Shown: piece after piece, positions 17,762 to 27,224 of the stretch
Numbering within the stretch: the stretch's first letter is position 1
Layout of the letters: every line of letters begins with the position of its first letter
DNA from: Clostridium sp. CF012
GTDB taxonomy: Bacteria > Bacillota > Clostridia > Clostridiales > Clostridiaceae
Assembly (NCBI RefSeq): GCF_018861755.1
Contig: NZ_JAHLEF010000001.1
Coordinates: 186,001-250,000, forward strand
Direction: 5' to 3'
Length of the DNA stretch: 64,000 nt
Notes under the pieces: model-generated
What the model was told of the DNA's origin: nothing
Seen by the model: only the letters and a program-made list of their open reading frames with translations
Database searches by the model: none
Position numbers and translations under genes: made by a program

Positions 17762-18853
17762 TTAAAATCCTTCTTTATATCTTGTCTCAGAATATTCATA
17801 TACACTCATATTAATACATTTTTCTCCTATACATACAGCAATATTTCCACGTTCTATAGTAGTATCTTGAAATACTTCTATTAAAATTGTAGATATTTGT
17901 TTCTTTATGTCATAAAAAAAGCTTTTACCATTAGCGTAAAGTTTTGAAATGTCTTTTGGATTTATTTTAACTAAAGCTTTAGTAACAGTACAATCATTTT
18001 TAATACTGTTCATAATGATATCATACATTATATCATTGTATATATTGCCTTCAACGAGCTCTCTAAATGCAGGATGAAATGGTCCTGCAACTAAATCATT
18101 CCCCTCTGAAATTTCCTCAGTGGGCTGTAATCCTATTCTAATAACATTTATTTTATTTGCCATCATCATGAGGTAAATTAGTTTACTTATATTTACTGCT
18201 TCACTTAATGAATAAGGTTTGAATGTTTGATTTTTATACATTCTTTCCATAGGTGTATCTTTAATTACAAGGGCAGGATATATTCTACAAATATCCGGTT
18301 TAAGGGCAATAACTCTTTTAGCTGTATCCGTATCTTTTTTTATATTATCTCCTGGCAGACCTATCATAATTTGGTGCCCTAAGATAAAACCATATTGCTT
18401 TATAAGCTTTGAAGCATATTCTACATCTTCTGATGTATGCCCTCTGCCTGACTTTAATAGCACTTCCTCGTCCATGGACTGAACTCCTAGTTCTATAATA
18501 TCTACAGTGTATTTTCTAAGAACACGCAATATACTATCGTCAATATAATCTGGTCTTGTAGATAATCTAATGAATTTTATTTTATTGCTATCTTTAAACA
18601 TCTTCGCAACAGTTAAAAGTTCTATCTGCTTTTCTGTTTTTATAGCCGTAAAGGTTCCTCCAAAGAATGATACCTCAATAATAGCTTCATCATTGTTTAT
18701 TGTTCTTAAGTATTCATTTACTGTTCTCTCCACATATGCTGCATCAACTTTTGTACTCGTGCCTGTTATGCTATTTTGATTGCAAAACACACAATCATGC
18801 GGACACCCTTCATGCGGAACGAAAATCGGAATAATGTAATGCAAATTACTCAT
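17762..18853 (-). CDS. Elp3-like radical SAM protein
   Basis: The 363-residue protein has an N-terminal radical SAM cluster CPHDCVFC (Cx3Cx2C), followed by EVSFFGGTFTAI, RLSTRPDYID, ELGVQSMD, HQIMIGLPGD and RIYPALVIKDT. This is the core seen in Elongator subunit 3 relatives. It lacks the GNAT acetyltransferase domain of full Elp3, and the substrate is unknown. The start at 18853 has AGGAGGAG and overlaps the rnc stop by 8 nt; a longer frame running into rnc is rejected. The rnc-radical SAM-smc order is frequent in clostridia, hinting at an RNA-related role. Confidence 0.85.
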   Translation of the reverse strand: MSNLHYIIPIFVPHEGCPHDCVFCNQNSITGTSTKVDAAYVERTVNEYLRTINNDEAIIEVSFFGGTFTAIKTEKQIELLTVAKMFKDSNKIKFIRLSTRPDYIDDSILRVLRKYTVDIIELGVQSMDEEVLLKSGRGHTSEDVEYASKLIKQYGFILGHQIMIGLPGDNIKKDTDTAKRVIALKPDICRIYPALVIKDTPMERMYKNQTFKPYSLSEAVNISKLIYLMMMANKINVIRIGLQPTEEISEGNDLVAGPFHPAFRELVEGNIYNDIMYDIIMNSIKNDCTVTKALVKINPKDISKLYANGKSFFYDIKKQISTILIEVFQDTTIERGNIAVCIGEKCINMSVYEYSETRYKEGF

Positions 18854-19547
18854 GCATCTCCTCCTGACGTGCCGTAACTTCTTTGGCCGCATTTTGCTCT
18901 GCTTCTTTTTTACTAAGTCCTTGACCCGAGCCACTTATAGAACCATTTATCAATACGTCAACAAAAAATTTCCTTTTATGTGGTGGCCCCTCGAATTTTA
19001 CAAGTTCATAGTTGATATGAACTTCTCCATTTTGTTGTAGTATTTCCTGAAGCTTTGTCTTGTAGTCCAAAACTATCTCATTACCAATTGCTTTATCAAT
19101 AGTTGCTTTAAAGTTATTAAGTATAAAGGACTTTGAATATTCTATCCCTTTATCTAAATATATAGCAGCAATCACAGCCTCAACACAATCTGCCAATATT
19201 GAAACTCTATTTCTACCACCAGTAATTTCTTCACCTTTGCTCATGTTCATGTACATTCCGAGTTTCCAACCGCTTGCAATATCACACAGTGAATTTTCAC
19301 ACACAATTAGTGACCTAATTTTAGTTAAATACCCTTCATACTTTTCAGTAAAATTGGTATATAAATACTCAGATATAATAAGTTGTAGCACAGAATCCCC
19401 TAGGAACTCAAGTCTTTCGTTAAATTCAACCTTTTTTTTCTGATTTGCAAAGGAGCTATGGGTTATTGCAGTTTTTAATAGCCCCTTATCCGTAAAATTC
19501 AATCCCAATTGGTTCTCAAGGTCCTGTAATTTTATATCACACTTCAT
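18846..19547 (-). CDS. rnc: Ribonuclease III
   Basis: RNase III cleaves double-stranded RNA, including rRNA precursors and the SRP RNA precursor. The 233 residues have the catalytic signature ERLEFLGDSVL (44-54), DCVEAVIAAIYLD with the second acidic cluster, and a C-terminal double-stranded RNA-binding domain (about 160-228; DYKTKLQEILQ, GLSKKEAEQNAAKEV). The ATG follows GGAG by 9-10 nt. It overlaps the radical SAM gene downstream. Confidence 0.96.
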   Translation of the reverse strand: MKCDIKLQDLENQLGLNFTDKGLLKTAITHSSFANQKKKVEFNERLEFLGDSVLQLIISEYLYTNFTEKYEGYLTKIRSLIVCENSLCDIASGWKLGMYMNMSKGEEITGGRNRVSILADCVEAVIAAIYLDKGIEYSKSFILNNFKATIDKAIGNEIVLDYKTKLQEILQQNGEVHINYELVKFEGPPHKRKFFVDVLINGSISGSGQGLSKKEAEQNAAKEVTARQEEMHE

Positions 19548-19696
19548 AAATCATTGCTCCTTTTAGGAAGTTTATTTAAATATTTTTTATTTACATTTAC
19601 CTTAGCCATGTTTTTCAAGTTTATTATTCAATTTACTCCATCACACCTAATGAAATAACTAGATTTGATTTTTATAATAAATTCAAAAATAAGTTT

Positions 19697-19729
19697 GAAA
19701 AAACTAAAGGCCCGCAATACTGCGGAGCC
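19697..19729 (-). terminator. Rho-independent terminator after acpP
   Basis: Minus-strand GGCTCCGCA, loop GTAT, TGCGGGCC (about 9 bp, one G-U) is followed by TTTAGTTTTTTC. It lies 5 nt past the acpP stop and ends the yceD-rpmF-plsX-acpP unit. Confidence 0.85.
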
Positions 19730-19734
19730 TTATA

Positions 19735-19965
19735 TTATTCTTCGGTGTGGGCTTTAATATATTCTACTACATCGCCGACAGTAGCGATTTTCTCAACATC
19801 TTCATCAGGAATTTCTATCTCATACTCTTCTTCCAGGGCCATGATTAATTCAACAATATCAAGAGAGTCAGCGCCTAAATTATTCATAAAAGATGATTCC
19901 ATTTTTATTTCTTCTTCATCTATACTTAATTGTGATGCTATAGTAGCTCTAATTTTTTCAAACAT
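19735..19965 (-). CDS. acpP: Acyl carrier protein
   Basis: ACP carries growing fatty acyl chains on a 4'-phosphopantetheine arm. The 76-residue acidic protein contains the attachment site [12 protein letters not shown], with the serine of DSL, and [11 protein letters not shown]. The ATG follows GGAGGTGA. It is the last gene of the yceD-rpmF-plsX-acpP unit; the plsX-acpP pair links acyl transfer to phospholipid synthesis. The fabD and fabG genes that separate plsX and acpA in B. subtilis are absent here. Confidence 0.96.
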   Translation of the reverse strand: MFEKIRATIASQLSIDEEEIKMESSFMNNLGADSLDIVELIMALEEEYEIEIPDEDVEKIATVGDVVEYIKAHTEE

Positions 19966-20001
19966 AATATTTTCACCTCCTTAACTTTTTCTTTAATATA
20001 T

Positions 20002-21027
20002 TTATAACAAATTGTTATTTATATTCTTTTCTTGCTCTGATAATTTTTCAATCTCTAATTTTAATTTTTCTACAACATTATTTTCATAAAATATTGTTGC
20101 CTGTTTAATTGCATTTTTAAAAGCTTTGGCATCTGAACTTCCATGAGCTTTTATACAAATTCCATTTACCCCTAGAAAAGCTGCCCCACCATATTCTTTA
20201 TAATCAAAATCTTTTTTAAACTTTTTAAATACTGGTTTTAATAACATTCCTCCAAGTTTGGTTCTAAAAGAACTCATTATACCCGTTTTTAATATATCAA
20301 ATATATTAGCAACTGCGCCTTCATATAATTTCAAAATTACATTTCCTACAAATCCATCACATACCAAAATATTAATGTCACCAGTTGGTATTTCTCTTGC
20401 TTCCACATTGCCTACAAAATTTAAATCGGCTTCTTTAAGTAGTTTATGAGCTGATTTAGAGAGTTCGTTACCTTTTTCCTCCTCAGTCCCTATATTTACA
20501 AGGCCTACAGATGGATTTGATATTTTTAAAATATTTTCAAAATATGTTTTACCCATAAGTCCAAATTGCACTAAGTAATGAGGCTTACATTCTGCGTTGG
20601 CTCCACAGTCAATTATCATAAAAGGACCACTCTTACCTGGCATTATAGGTGCCAGCGCCGGTCTATCTATACCTTTTATTCTTCCCACTATAAGCGTACA
20701 GCCAGCTAAAAAAGCACCAGTGCTTCCTGCTGAAATTATAGCATCTGCATCTCCACTTTTTACAAGATTCAAAGCTTTTACGAGACTTGAATCTTTTTTG
20801 CGCTTAATGGCCATTACTGGATGTTCACTTGTACTAATAACTTCTTTGGCATCAATAATTTTTATTCTATTACTATCATAAGTATATTTACCTAGCTCAC
20901 CACGAATTAATTCCTCAGATCCAGTTATTAAGATATCTATCTTGTACTCTTTTATAGCTGCAACGCAACCTTCAACCACAGCACTTGGAGAAAAATCTCC
21001 ACCCATTCCATCTACAACAACTACCAT
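20002..21027 (-). CDS. plsX: Phosphate acyltransferase PlsX
   Basis: PlsX converts acyl-ACP to acyl-phosphate, the donor for PlsY in phosphatidic acid synthesis. The 341 residues begin [13 protein letters not shown] and contain [44 protein letters not shown] and [12 protein letters not shown]-terminal Glu/Lys-rich helix of about 20 residues follows. The ATG follows GAGGG. No fapR lies upstream, unlike in B. subtilis; rpmF precedes it instead. Confidence 0.95.
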   Translation of the reverse strand: MVVVVDGMGGDFSPSAVVEGCVAAIKEYKIDILITGSEELIRGELGKYTYDSNRIKIIDAKEVISTSEHPVMAIKRKKDSSLVKALNLVKSGDADAIISAGSTGAFLAGCTLIVGRIKGIDRPALAPIMPGKSGPFMIIDCGANAECKPHYLVQFGLMGKTYFENILKISNPSVGLVNIGTEEEKGNELSKSAHKLLKEADLNFVGNVEAREIPTGDINILVCDGFVGNVILKLYEGAVANIFDILKTGIMSSFRTKLGGMLLKPVFKKFKKDFDYKEYGGAAFLGVNGICIKAHGSSDAKAFKNAIKQATIFYENNVVEKLKLEIEKLSEQEKNINNNLL

Positions 21028-21160
21028 ATTAAACCCTCACTTTGAATTTTCCTTATAAATAAGTATTTATTTATATTATATACTATACAGTACAAATATT
21101 TCTACTATTATTAGTATGAGAATGGAATATAATTATATTTTATTTCCCATAATTATATTA

Positions 21161-21196
21161 AAATAATAAAAAGAAAGTCTTTCGACTTTCTTTTTA
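21161..21196 (-). terminator. Terminator-like hairpin after rpmF
   Basis: GAAAGTC, loop TTTC, GACTTTC (7 bp, extended by A/T pairs) lies across the rpmF stop, with an AT-rich run downstream on minus. It may only partly terminate, since plsX follows. Confidence 0.55.
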
Positions 21197-21379
21197 TTTT
21201 GGTTCCATAACAATAACTTCTCTATTTTTGTAATAACCACAGTTTTTACATACTCTGTGAGAAAGTTTCATATCGTGGCACTGAGGACACTCAACTATTC
21301 CTGGTAAACCAAGTTTAAATGTTTGAGCTCTTCGAGAATCTCTTCTACCTTTAGAAAATTTTCTAGCTGGATTTCCCAT
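21194..21379 (-). CDS. rpmF: Large subunit ribosomal protein L32
   Basis: L32 is a 50S protein. The 61-residue product begins MGNPARKFSKGRRDSRRAQ and has a zinc ribbon CPQC...CKNC, so this is the zinc-binding (C+) paralogue. GGAGGTG precedes the ATG. yceD-rpmF-plsX is a very widely conserved order. Confidence 0.97.
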   Translation of the reverse strand: MGNPARKFSKGRRDSRRAQTFKLGLPGIVECPQCHDMKLSHRVCKNCGYYKNREVIVMEPK

Positions 21380-21391
21380 TGTAACACCTCC

Positions 21392-21892
21392 TTAATCAGT
21401 TAAAAACAATTCTTTTAATTTTGCCAACCTTGGATCAACATCGTCAATAGCACATTTACATGTACTCTGATTTAGATTAATACCACACTGATGGCATAAG
21501 CCTTTACAATCTTTGTTACAAAGCCTTTTTATAGGCAACATAGAAATGATATTATTTTCCACAATTTCATCTAAATCTAATCTATCATTATTAATAAAAA
21601 TAATATCCTCATCTTCACTCTTTAGAGTTTTCGACAATTTTTCATTTAATTCAATATGTATTGAATGTGAAAAGGTCTCAAGACACCTAGAACAAGCAAG
21701 TAATAGTTCTGTCTCTATACTTCCAGATAAATCTATTTCATCACCTATAGGTTTTAAAATTAAATCTAATTTAACTGGTTTAGAAAATTGTATAAATTCA
21801 TGTTCATAGAAAAACTTATCTTTTTCTAAATCTAATTGAATTTTTTTCCTTGTGTTTTTATTGCTAAATAATTCTGAAACATCTATTACCAT
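21392..21892 (-). CDS. YceD/DUF177 family protein
   Basis: DUF177 proteins are coexpressed with L32 throughout bacteria and are implicated in rRNA metabolism in plants and bacteria. The 166 residues contain the LLLACSRCLETFSH cysteine pair and the C-terminal metal-binding signature CNKDCKGLCHQCG followed by CKC. The ATG at 21892 has AGAGTG 6 nt upstream; a GTG three codons earlier has no visible ribosome site. The gene is preceded by a long structured leader. Confidence 0.9.
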   Translation of the reverse strand: MVIDVSELFSNKNTRKKIQLDLEKDKFFYEHEFIQFSKPVKLDLILKPIGDEIDLSGSIETELLLACSRCLETFSHSIHIELNEKLSKTLKSEDEDIIFINNDRLDLDEIVENNIISMLPIKRLCNKDCKGLCHQCGINLNQSTCKCAIDDVDPRLAKLKELFLTD

Positions 21893-21905
21893 ACTATTCA
21901 CTCTG

Positions 21906-21930
21906 AAAAACTAAATACTATTTAGTTTTT
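21906..21930 (-). promoter_or_regulatory. Terminator-like hairpin in the yceD leader
   Basis: Minus-strand AAAAACTAAAT, loop AGT, ATTTAGTTTTT (11-bp stem) lies 14 nt before the yceD ATG. Its left arm AACTAAAT can instead pair with ATTTAGTT at 22003-22010 earlier in the same leader. The two structures exclude each other, as in an attenuator. The U-run is part of the stem, so terminator strength is doubtful. Confidence 0.4.
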
Positions 21931-22038
21931 TCTCATATAAAGAAAATCTTTATACCTTGTATAAGAAAATATACAGCTCGAGCAAAGCTTCGCGTCCCTC
22001 CTAACTAAATTGTTTTTTACTTACATCAAACACAGACT

Positions 22039-22067
22039 ATTATATAAACAATACAGTAAAAAGTCAA
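22039..22067 (-). promoter_or_regulatory. Predicted sigma-A promoter of yceD-rpmF-plsX-acpP
   Basis: Minus strand: -35 TTGACT (22062-22067), 17-nt spacer, consensus -10 TATAAT (22039-22044). It implies a leader of about 140 nt containing an unusual G+C-rich patch (21976-22001) and the hairpin at 21906-21930. Confidence 0.75.
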
Positions 22068-22110
22068 GATTTATTTATCATAGAAATTAACAATAATTTT
22101 AGGAAAGCCA

Positions 22111-23304
22111 CTATTTTATTAGTGATTCAGTATCTCTTGCTATTACTAATTCTTCATTTGTTGGTATAACAAATATTTTAGTTTTAGAATCTTCTGTATT
22201 TAATTCCACAGCTTTTCCACGAACCTTATTTTTTGATTTATCTAAAACTGCTCCTAAAAACTCTAACCCAGTACATATATCTTCTCTTGTTTCTGGAGAG
22301 TTCTCACCAAGTCCAGCTGTGAATATAATTGCATCTACTCCACCCATTATTGCAGCATAAGAACCTATATACTGTTTAACTTTATAGGTAAATATATCAA
22401 GTGCCAACTGTGCTCTATGATTTCCCTCTTCCCAAGCAGCTGTTTCTATGTCTCTAAAGTCACTACTTACTCCAGAAATTCCCAGAACCCCTGATTTTTT
22501 GTTCATCAAATCATTTGTTTCATCAATTGTTAATTTCAATTCCTGCATAATATAAGTAATTATAGCTGGATCTATACTTCCGCATCTAGTTCCCATAGCT
22601 ATTCCTTCAAGTGGTGTGAATCCCATACTTGTATCTATAGATTTACCATTTTTTATAGCACAAACACTCGCTCCATTTCCTAAGTGACAAGTGATTAATT
22701 TTAGATCTTTTATGTCCTTACCCATCATTTCTGCAGCCTTTGCTGAAACATAGTTGTGAGATGTTCCATGGAATCCATATTTTCTAACAGCATACTGAGT
22801 ATAAAGTTCATATGGAAGTGGGTATATGTATGCAACTTCTGGCATTGTTTGGTGGAACGCAGTATCAAATACAGCTACCATAGGTGTCTTTGACATTAAT
22901 GCACTACAAGCATTTATTCCAATTATATTAGCTGGATTATGAAGTGGTGCAAGTTTTGCACATTCTTGAAGGTTCCTCATCACATCATCTGTAATTATAA
23001 CAGAATGTGCATATTTTTCTCCACCATGAACGATTCTATGACCTACAGCACCTATTTCTGATAGCTCTACAATAACACCATGTTCTCCATCTATTAAAGC
23101 ACCAAGAACTAATCTAATAGCATCTGTATGGTCTTTCATTTGTTCTTCAAGAATATATTTCACTCCATTAGCCTTTTGAGTTAACTTTGATCCTTCTATC
23201 CCTATTCTTTCTACGAGCCCTAGCGCTAAGCATTCTTCATTTTCCATGTTTATTAATTGATACTTTAATGATGAACTTCCACAGTTTATAACTAAAATTT
23301 TCAT
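22111..23304 (-). CDS. ackA: Acetate kinase
   Basis: AckA makes ATP and acetate from acetyl phosphate. The 397 residues contain [83 protein letters not shown] and FTAGLGENS, the complete acetate/sugar kinase signature set. GGAGG precedes the ATG. It is downstream of pta by 53 nt and completes the acetyl-CoA-to-acetate energy pathway of a fermenter. Confidence 0.97.
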   Translation of the reverse strand: MKILVINCGSSSLKYQLINMENEECLALGLVERIGIEGSKLTQKANGVKYILEEQMKDHTDAIRLVLGALIDGEHGVIVELSEIGAVGHRIVHGGEKYAHSVIITDDVMRNLQECAKLAPLHNPANIIGINACSALMSKTPMVAVFDTAFHQTMPEVAYIYPLPYELYTQYAVRKYGFHGTSHNYVSAKAAEMMGKDIKDLKLITCHLGNGASVCAIKNGKSIDTSMGFTPLEGIAMGTRCGSIDPAIITYIMQELKLTIDETNDLMNKKSGVLGISGVSSDFRDIETAAWEEGNHRAQLALDIFTYKVKQYIGSYAAIMGGVDAIIFTAGLGENSPETREDICTGLEFLGAVLDKSKNKVRGKAVELNTEDSKTKIFVIPTNEELVIARDTESLIK

Positions 23305-23357
23305 TAAATCCGCCTCCTAATCCATATTTTCTTCGAATGTTTATTATATATATAAAA

Positions 23358-24359
23358 TTATTTTTGAATTTGAGCTTGAACTGCTGTTACGGCAACAACA
23401 TTAACTATATCTTGCACACTGCAACCTCTTGATAAATCATTTATTGGTTTCGCAAATCCTTGACAAACTGGTCCTATAGCCTCAGCTTTTGCAAATCTTT
23501 GTACTAATTTGTACCCAATATTTCCAGATTGTAAATCTGGGAAGACTAATACATTTGCATTTCCAGCTACAGTGCTATTTGGTGCTTTTTGTTTTGCTAC
23601 ACTAGGGTCTATTGCTGCATCTAATTGAAGTTCTCCATCAATTTGCAAATCAGGTCTAGCATTTTTTGCAATTTCAGTAGCTTTTGCAACTTTATCAACT
23701 AATTCATGCTTTGCACTTCCCATAGTTGAAAAAGATAACATTGCAACCTTAGGTTCAAAATTGCATAAACATTTTGCATTATCTGCAGTACTTATAGCAA
23801 TAGACGCTAATTCCTCTGCATTGGGACTTGGATTAACGGCACAATCTGCAAATAAAAGTAGGCCTTCTTCGCCATATTCACCACTAGGTAATTCCATTAT
23901 AAAGAAACTTGAAACAACTTTAATTCCTGGTGCAGTTTTAATAATTTGCATTCCAGGTCTAAGTAAATCTCCGGTAGTATGTACTGCTCCTGATACTAAT
24001 CCATCAGCATCGTTCATTTTAACCATCATGGTTCCAAAATACAGAGGATCTTGCAATGTCTCTGCCGCTTTTTCTAGTGTCATTCCTTTATTTTTTCTTA
24101 GTTCATAAAATGCCTTTGCATAGCTCTCAGTTTTTTTAGAGGTTTTTGGATCTACAATTTCTATACCCGCAAGGTTAACTCCAAACTGGGTTGCTTTTGC
24201 TTTTATTACAGTTAAATCGCCTATTAATATTACCTCAGCTATTGAATTGTTTTTGATGATTTCACTAGCTCTTATAGTTCTTTCTTCCTCACCTTCTGGA
24301 AGTGCTATTATTTTCACATCTGCTTTTGCCATTTTACATATTTTCTCTATAAATGCCAT
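23358..24359 (-). CDS. pta: Phosphate acetyltransferase
   Basis: Pta exchanges CoA of acetyl-CoA for phosphate. The 333 residues are the short form without the N-terminal regulatory domains of E. coli Pta. Conserved stretches include IIALPEGEEERTIRA, VSGAVHTTGDLLRPG, FADCAVNPSPNAEELA, SFSTMGSAKHE, DGELQLDAA and GPVCQGFAKPINDLSRG. GAGAGGAG precedes the ATG. It is the first gene of pta-ackA with a promoter-like sequence upstream. Confidence 0.96.
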   Translation of the reverse strand: MAFIEKICKMAKADVKIIALPEGEEERTIRASEIIKNNSIAEVILIGDLTVIKAKATQFGVNLAGIEIVDPKTSKKTESYAKAFYELRKNKGMTLEKAAETLQDPLYFGTMMVKMNDADGLVSGAVHTTGDLLRPGMQIIKTAPGIKVVSSFFIMELPSGEYGEEGLLLFADCAVNPSPNAEELASIAISTADNAKCLCNFEPKVAMLSFSTMGSAKHELVDKVAKATEIAKNARPDLQIDGELQLDAAIDPSVAKQKAPNSTVAGNANVLVFPDLQSGNIGYKLVQRFAKAEAIGPVCQGFAKPINDLSRGCSVQDIVNVVAVTAVQAQIQK

Positions 24360-24695
24360 TCTTATTTCTCCTCTCAGTTATTATCAACTTATATACATTA
24401 ATAATATACTACTTTTGTGGTATACATTTCAACCTAAAATATCAAAATCCCCTACATATATTGTATTTTATATATTCTTAATTTTCTCATTTTTTATTTT
24501 CCCCTTGAATAAATATGCTTTTATTAATTTATATTATATAATATAGCTAAATAAATAAAAGTTTTCAACCGCTTCAAAAAGAAAACTATTATAATGTTTT
24601 TATCAGCTTTTATTTATGCATAAATTTTTAGCTTATAATTAATATAGTTGTAATTTATCTAATTATATTTAAATGAGCTTTCATGAGGTGATTAA
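24360..24695. other. Divergent intergenic region between pta and tmcAL
   Basis: About 336 nt of AT-rich DNA separate the two start codons. I see the pta promoter, a plausible ribosome site for tmcAL (GAGGTGAT) and no ORF, repeat or structured RNA that I can support. Confidence 0.6.
24403..24432 (-). promoter_or_regulatory. Predicted sigma-A promoter of pta-ackA
   Basis: Minus strand: -35 TTGAAA (24427-24432), 18-nt spacer, -10 TATATT (24403-24408), about 45 nt before the pta start codon. Confidence 0.5.
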
Positions 24696-25919
24696 ATGAA
24701 TATTTCAGGTATAATTGTTGAATATAATCCACTGCATAACGGTCACGTGTATCATATTAATAAAACCAAGGAACTTACAAATTGTGATGCACTAATTTGC
24801 GTTATGAGTGGAAATTTTGCTCAACGCGGAATTCCATCTACTATAGATAAATGGACAAAAACTAAAATGGCTTTAAATAACGGAGTAGATTTAGTATTAG
24901 AGCTACCAGCTATTTACAGTGTTTCTTCAGCAGATTTTTTTTCCTATGGTTCTGTGAGTCTTCTAAATAGCCTGGGCATAGTGGATAATATTTGTTTTGG
25001 TAGCGAGCAGGGGAATATAAAAGACCTATATGATATTTCTAATATACTACTTAAAGAGCCTATTGAATTTAAATCATTATTAAAAACTTATTTATCCAAA
25101 GGTATTGTTTACCCACTGGCCAGATCTAATGCACTTTATGATTATTTAATAAATTCAAAAAATAACATATCAAATTTACTATTAGATGATTTTTTCAAAT
25201 CTCCAAATAATATACTTGGTATTGAGTATTGTAAAAGCTTAATAAAGTTAAATAGTTCAATTACTCCCTATACCCTAAAAAGAGAAGGTGCAGCCTATAA
25301 CAGTAATACCTTGCATAATGAATTCTCAAGTGCCACAGCTATAAGAAAGTTCATTAAAGAAAATGGTTCGCTACAAGCGTTAGAAGGTCATGTTCCAAAT
25401 TCAGTATTAGCTGAAATCCTAAATTTATACTCGAAAAATTATGAGTTCACCTTTGAAGATTCTATGTTTCCGTACATAAAACATAAATCCGCCACATCAA
25501 AAAACTCATTAGTAAACTTACCTGATGTGTCAGAGGGTCTCGATAATAAGATTATTAAATCCTTACAAAATAATTTAAGCTACTCAAGTACATTGGAAGA
25601 TATAAAAAGCAAACGGTACACATATACCCGAATTAGCAGGATATTATGTCAATATTTTATAGGATTTGATAGCTTTGATTCAAAAAAATTAAGATCATTG
25701 CCTTGCCCTTATGCTCGTGTTTTAGGATTTAATTCAAATGGAAAATCAATTTTAAAATCTATAAAATCAAACAGTAGTATTCCACTTTATACTAAACTTC
25801 CTAAAGATCACAGCGCTACCTTAAAGCTAGATATTCAGTCTACAAGAGCTTATAGCATAATAAATAGCTCTATAAATCCTAATAGTGATTATTTGATATC
25901 ACCTATAATTGTGGATTAA
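24696..25919 (+). CDS. tmcAL: tRNA(Met) cytidine acetate ligase TmcAL (YlbM)
   Basis: TmcAL uses acetate and ATP to make N4-acetylcytidine at the wobble position of elongator tRNA-Met. The 407 residues start with the nucleotidyltransferase-like IIVEYNPLHNGHVYH, then MSGNFAQRG, DLVLELPAIYSVSSA, CFGSEQGN and FSSATAIRKFI. GAGGTGAT lies 6 nt before the ATG. Adjacent to ylbJ as in the B. subtilis ylb block. Its dependence on acetate may be relevant next to pta-ackA, though that is inference. Confidence 0.93.
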   Translation: MNISGIIVEYNPLHNGHVYHINKTKELTNCDALICVMSGNFAQRGIPSTIDKWTKTKMALNNGVDLVLELPAIYSVSSADFFSYGSVSLLNSLGIVDNICFGSEQGNIKDLYDISNILLKEPIEFKSLLKTYLSKGIVYPLARSNALYDYLINSKNNISNLLLDDFFKSPNNILGIEYCKSLIKLNSSITPYTLKREGAAYNSNTLHNEFSSATAIRKFIKENGSLQALEGHVPNSVLAEILNLYSKNYEFTFEDSMFPYIKHKSATSKNSLVNLPDVSEGLDNKIIKSLQNNLSYSSTLEDIKSKRYTYTRISRILCQYFIGFDSFDSKKLRSLPCPYARVLGFNSNGKSILKSIKSNSSIPLYTKLPKDHSATLKLDIQSTRAYSIINSSINPNSDYLISPIIVD

Positions 25920-25970
25920 AAATAAATGCTGCTATTATAAAATACTATAGCAGCATTTATTTTATTTTAT
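25918..25970 (+). terminator. Terminator after tmcAL
   Basis: A perfect 16-bp stem (25920-25935 with 25947-25962, core ATGCTGCTAT) is followed by TTATTTTAT on plus. It overlaps the tmcAL stop. Confidence 0.8.
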
Positions 25971-26045
25971 ATTATTTACTTAATACATAAGTTTATTAAA
26001 ATTTAAATATATTTAATACAGAAATACTTTAAAAGGGGTTTAATA

Positions 26046-27224
26046 TTGAAGTTACTATTAGTTATAATATTACTTCTCATAATATTCTTATTGTTTAAAC
26101 TATTTAAAACTTTGAATATAAATATTTTAATAACAATAATTTGTTCACTTATTATTCTTCAAATAATACTAGCACCAAATATTTGCATAAAGTATACTAT
26201 ATCTGGTGCAAAACTGTTTTTCAACGCTGTTTTTCCTTCTCTTTTCCCATTTTTAGTTGTAATAAATATTATAATAAGCTACGATGGCATTCATATCTAT
26301 TCTAAATTATTAGGCAATATAATTTGTAGACCCTTAAAACTACCAAAAGAATGTAACTTTGCACTGTTAATTAGTGCATTATGCGGTTATCCTTTGGGCG
26401 CCAGGTATACTTGTGATTTGTACGAAAAAAATTTAATTGATTTGAACACCTGTGAAAGATTGCTAAACATAGCTTCTAATTCCAGTCCTCTTTTTATTGT
26501 AGGTTCAGTTGGTGCTTCTATGATGTTAAGTGCTAAAATTGGATACATATTATTACTTTCTAATCTTCTATCCTGCATTTTTATGGGGTTTATTATCCCC
26601 TCAAAAAATTCTCTTTATAAAGTTAAAAATAAAAATAATGCTTTTACAAAAAAAACACACGCCCCTATAAATATTGGTATAATATTTAAAAACAGTATTG
26701 AAGATTCCTTAAAGAATTCCTTTAATATAGGTGGTTTTATCGTAGTATTCTCTGTAATAACTGGAATAATTAAAGACAATGCGATATTTCACATTGTCAT
26801 TAATAAGCTTTCTTTAATTATTGGTCTTTCTTCGAATTTTATAGAAGGGTTATTATTAGGGTTACTGGAGGTAACTAATGGATGCTACTTAATAGCTTCT
26901 AGCAATTCAAATTTATATGTAAAACTTCCAATTTTGAGTTTTTTAATAGCTTTCAGTGGTTTATCTATCATTTCTCAAGTTTATAGCTATACCTATAAAC
27001 TCAATGTGTCTATGAAAAAATACATCCTTCGAAAATTTATTCAAGGCATAATTTCTTCAACTTTAACAATAATTATATATTATGTTTTCCCTTTGACCTC
27101 ATCTGTTTTTGCCTTTAATACTAGGAGTTTGCATAATAGTAGTAACCTATACTTTTTTATACTGTTAACTTTGTTTATCCCACTACTGTTTATAAATATA
27201 ATTAAACTATTTCATACTTCTTAA
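26046..27224 (+). CDS. ylbJ: Sporulation integral membrane protein YlbJ
   Basis: YlbJ is a Gate/nucleoside-recognition-domain membrane protein required for spore cortex formation in B. subtilis and made under mother-cell control there. The 392 residues hold about eight to ten hydrophobic spans, with the typical FPSLFPFLVVINII, LLISALCGYPLGARYTCDL, SNSSPLFIVGSVGASM and LLGLLEVTNGC segments. The start is TTG at 26046, preceded by AAAAGGGG; I see no better ATG. Its last 18 nt overlap the end of the convergent coiled-coil gene on the other strand. Confidence 0.88.
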   Translation: MKLLLVIILLLIIFLLFKLFKTLNINILITIICSLIILQIILAPNICIKYTISGAKLFFNAVFPSLFPFLVVINIIISYDGIHIYSKLLGNIICRPLKLPKECNFALLISALCGYPLGARYTCDLYEKNLIDLNTCERLLNIASNSSPLFIVGSVGASMMLSAKIGYILLLSNLLSCIFMGFIIPSKNSLYKVKNKNNAFTKKTHAPINIGIIFKNSIEDSLKNSFNIGGFIVVFSVITGIIKDNAIFHIVINKLSLIIGLSSNFIEGLLLGLLEVTNGCYLIASSNSNLYVKLPILSFLIAFSGLSIISQVYSYTYKLNVSMKKYILRKFIQGIISSTLTIIIYYVFPLTSSVFAFNTRSLHNSSNLYFFILLTLFIPLLFINIIKLFHTS

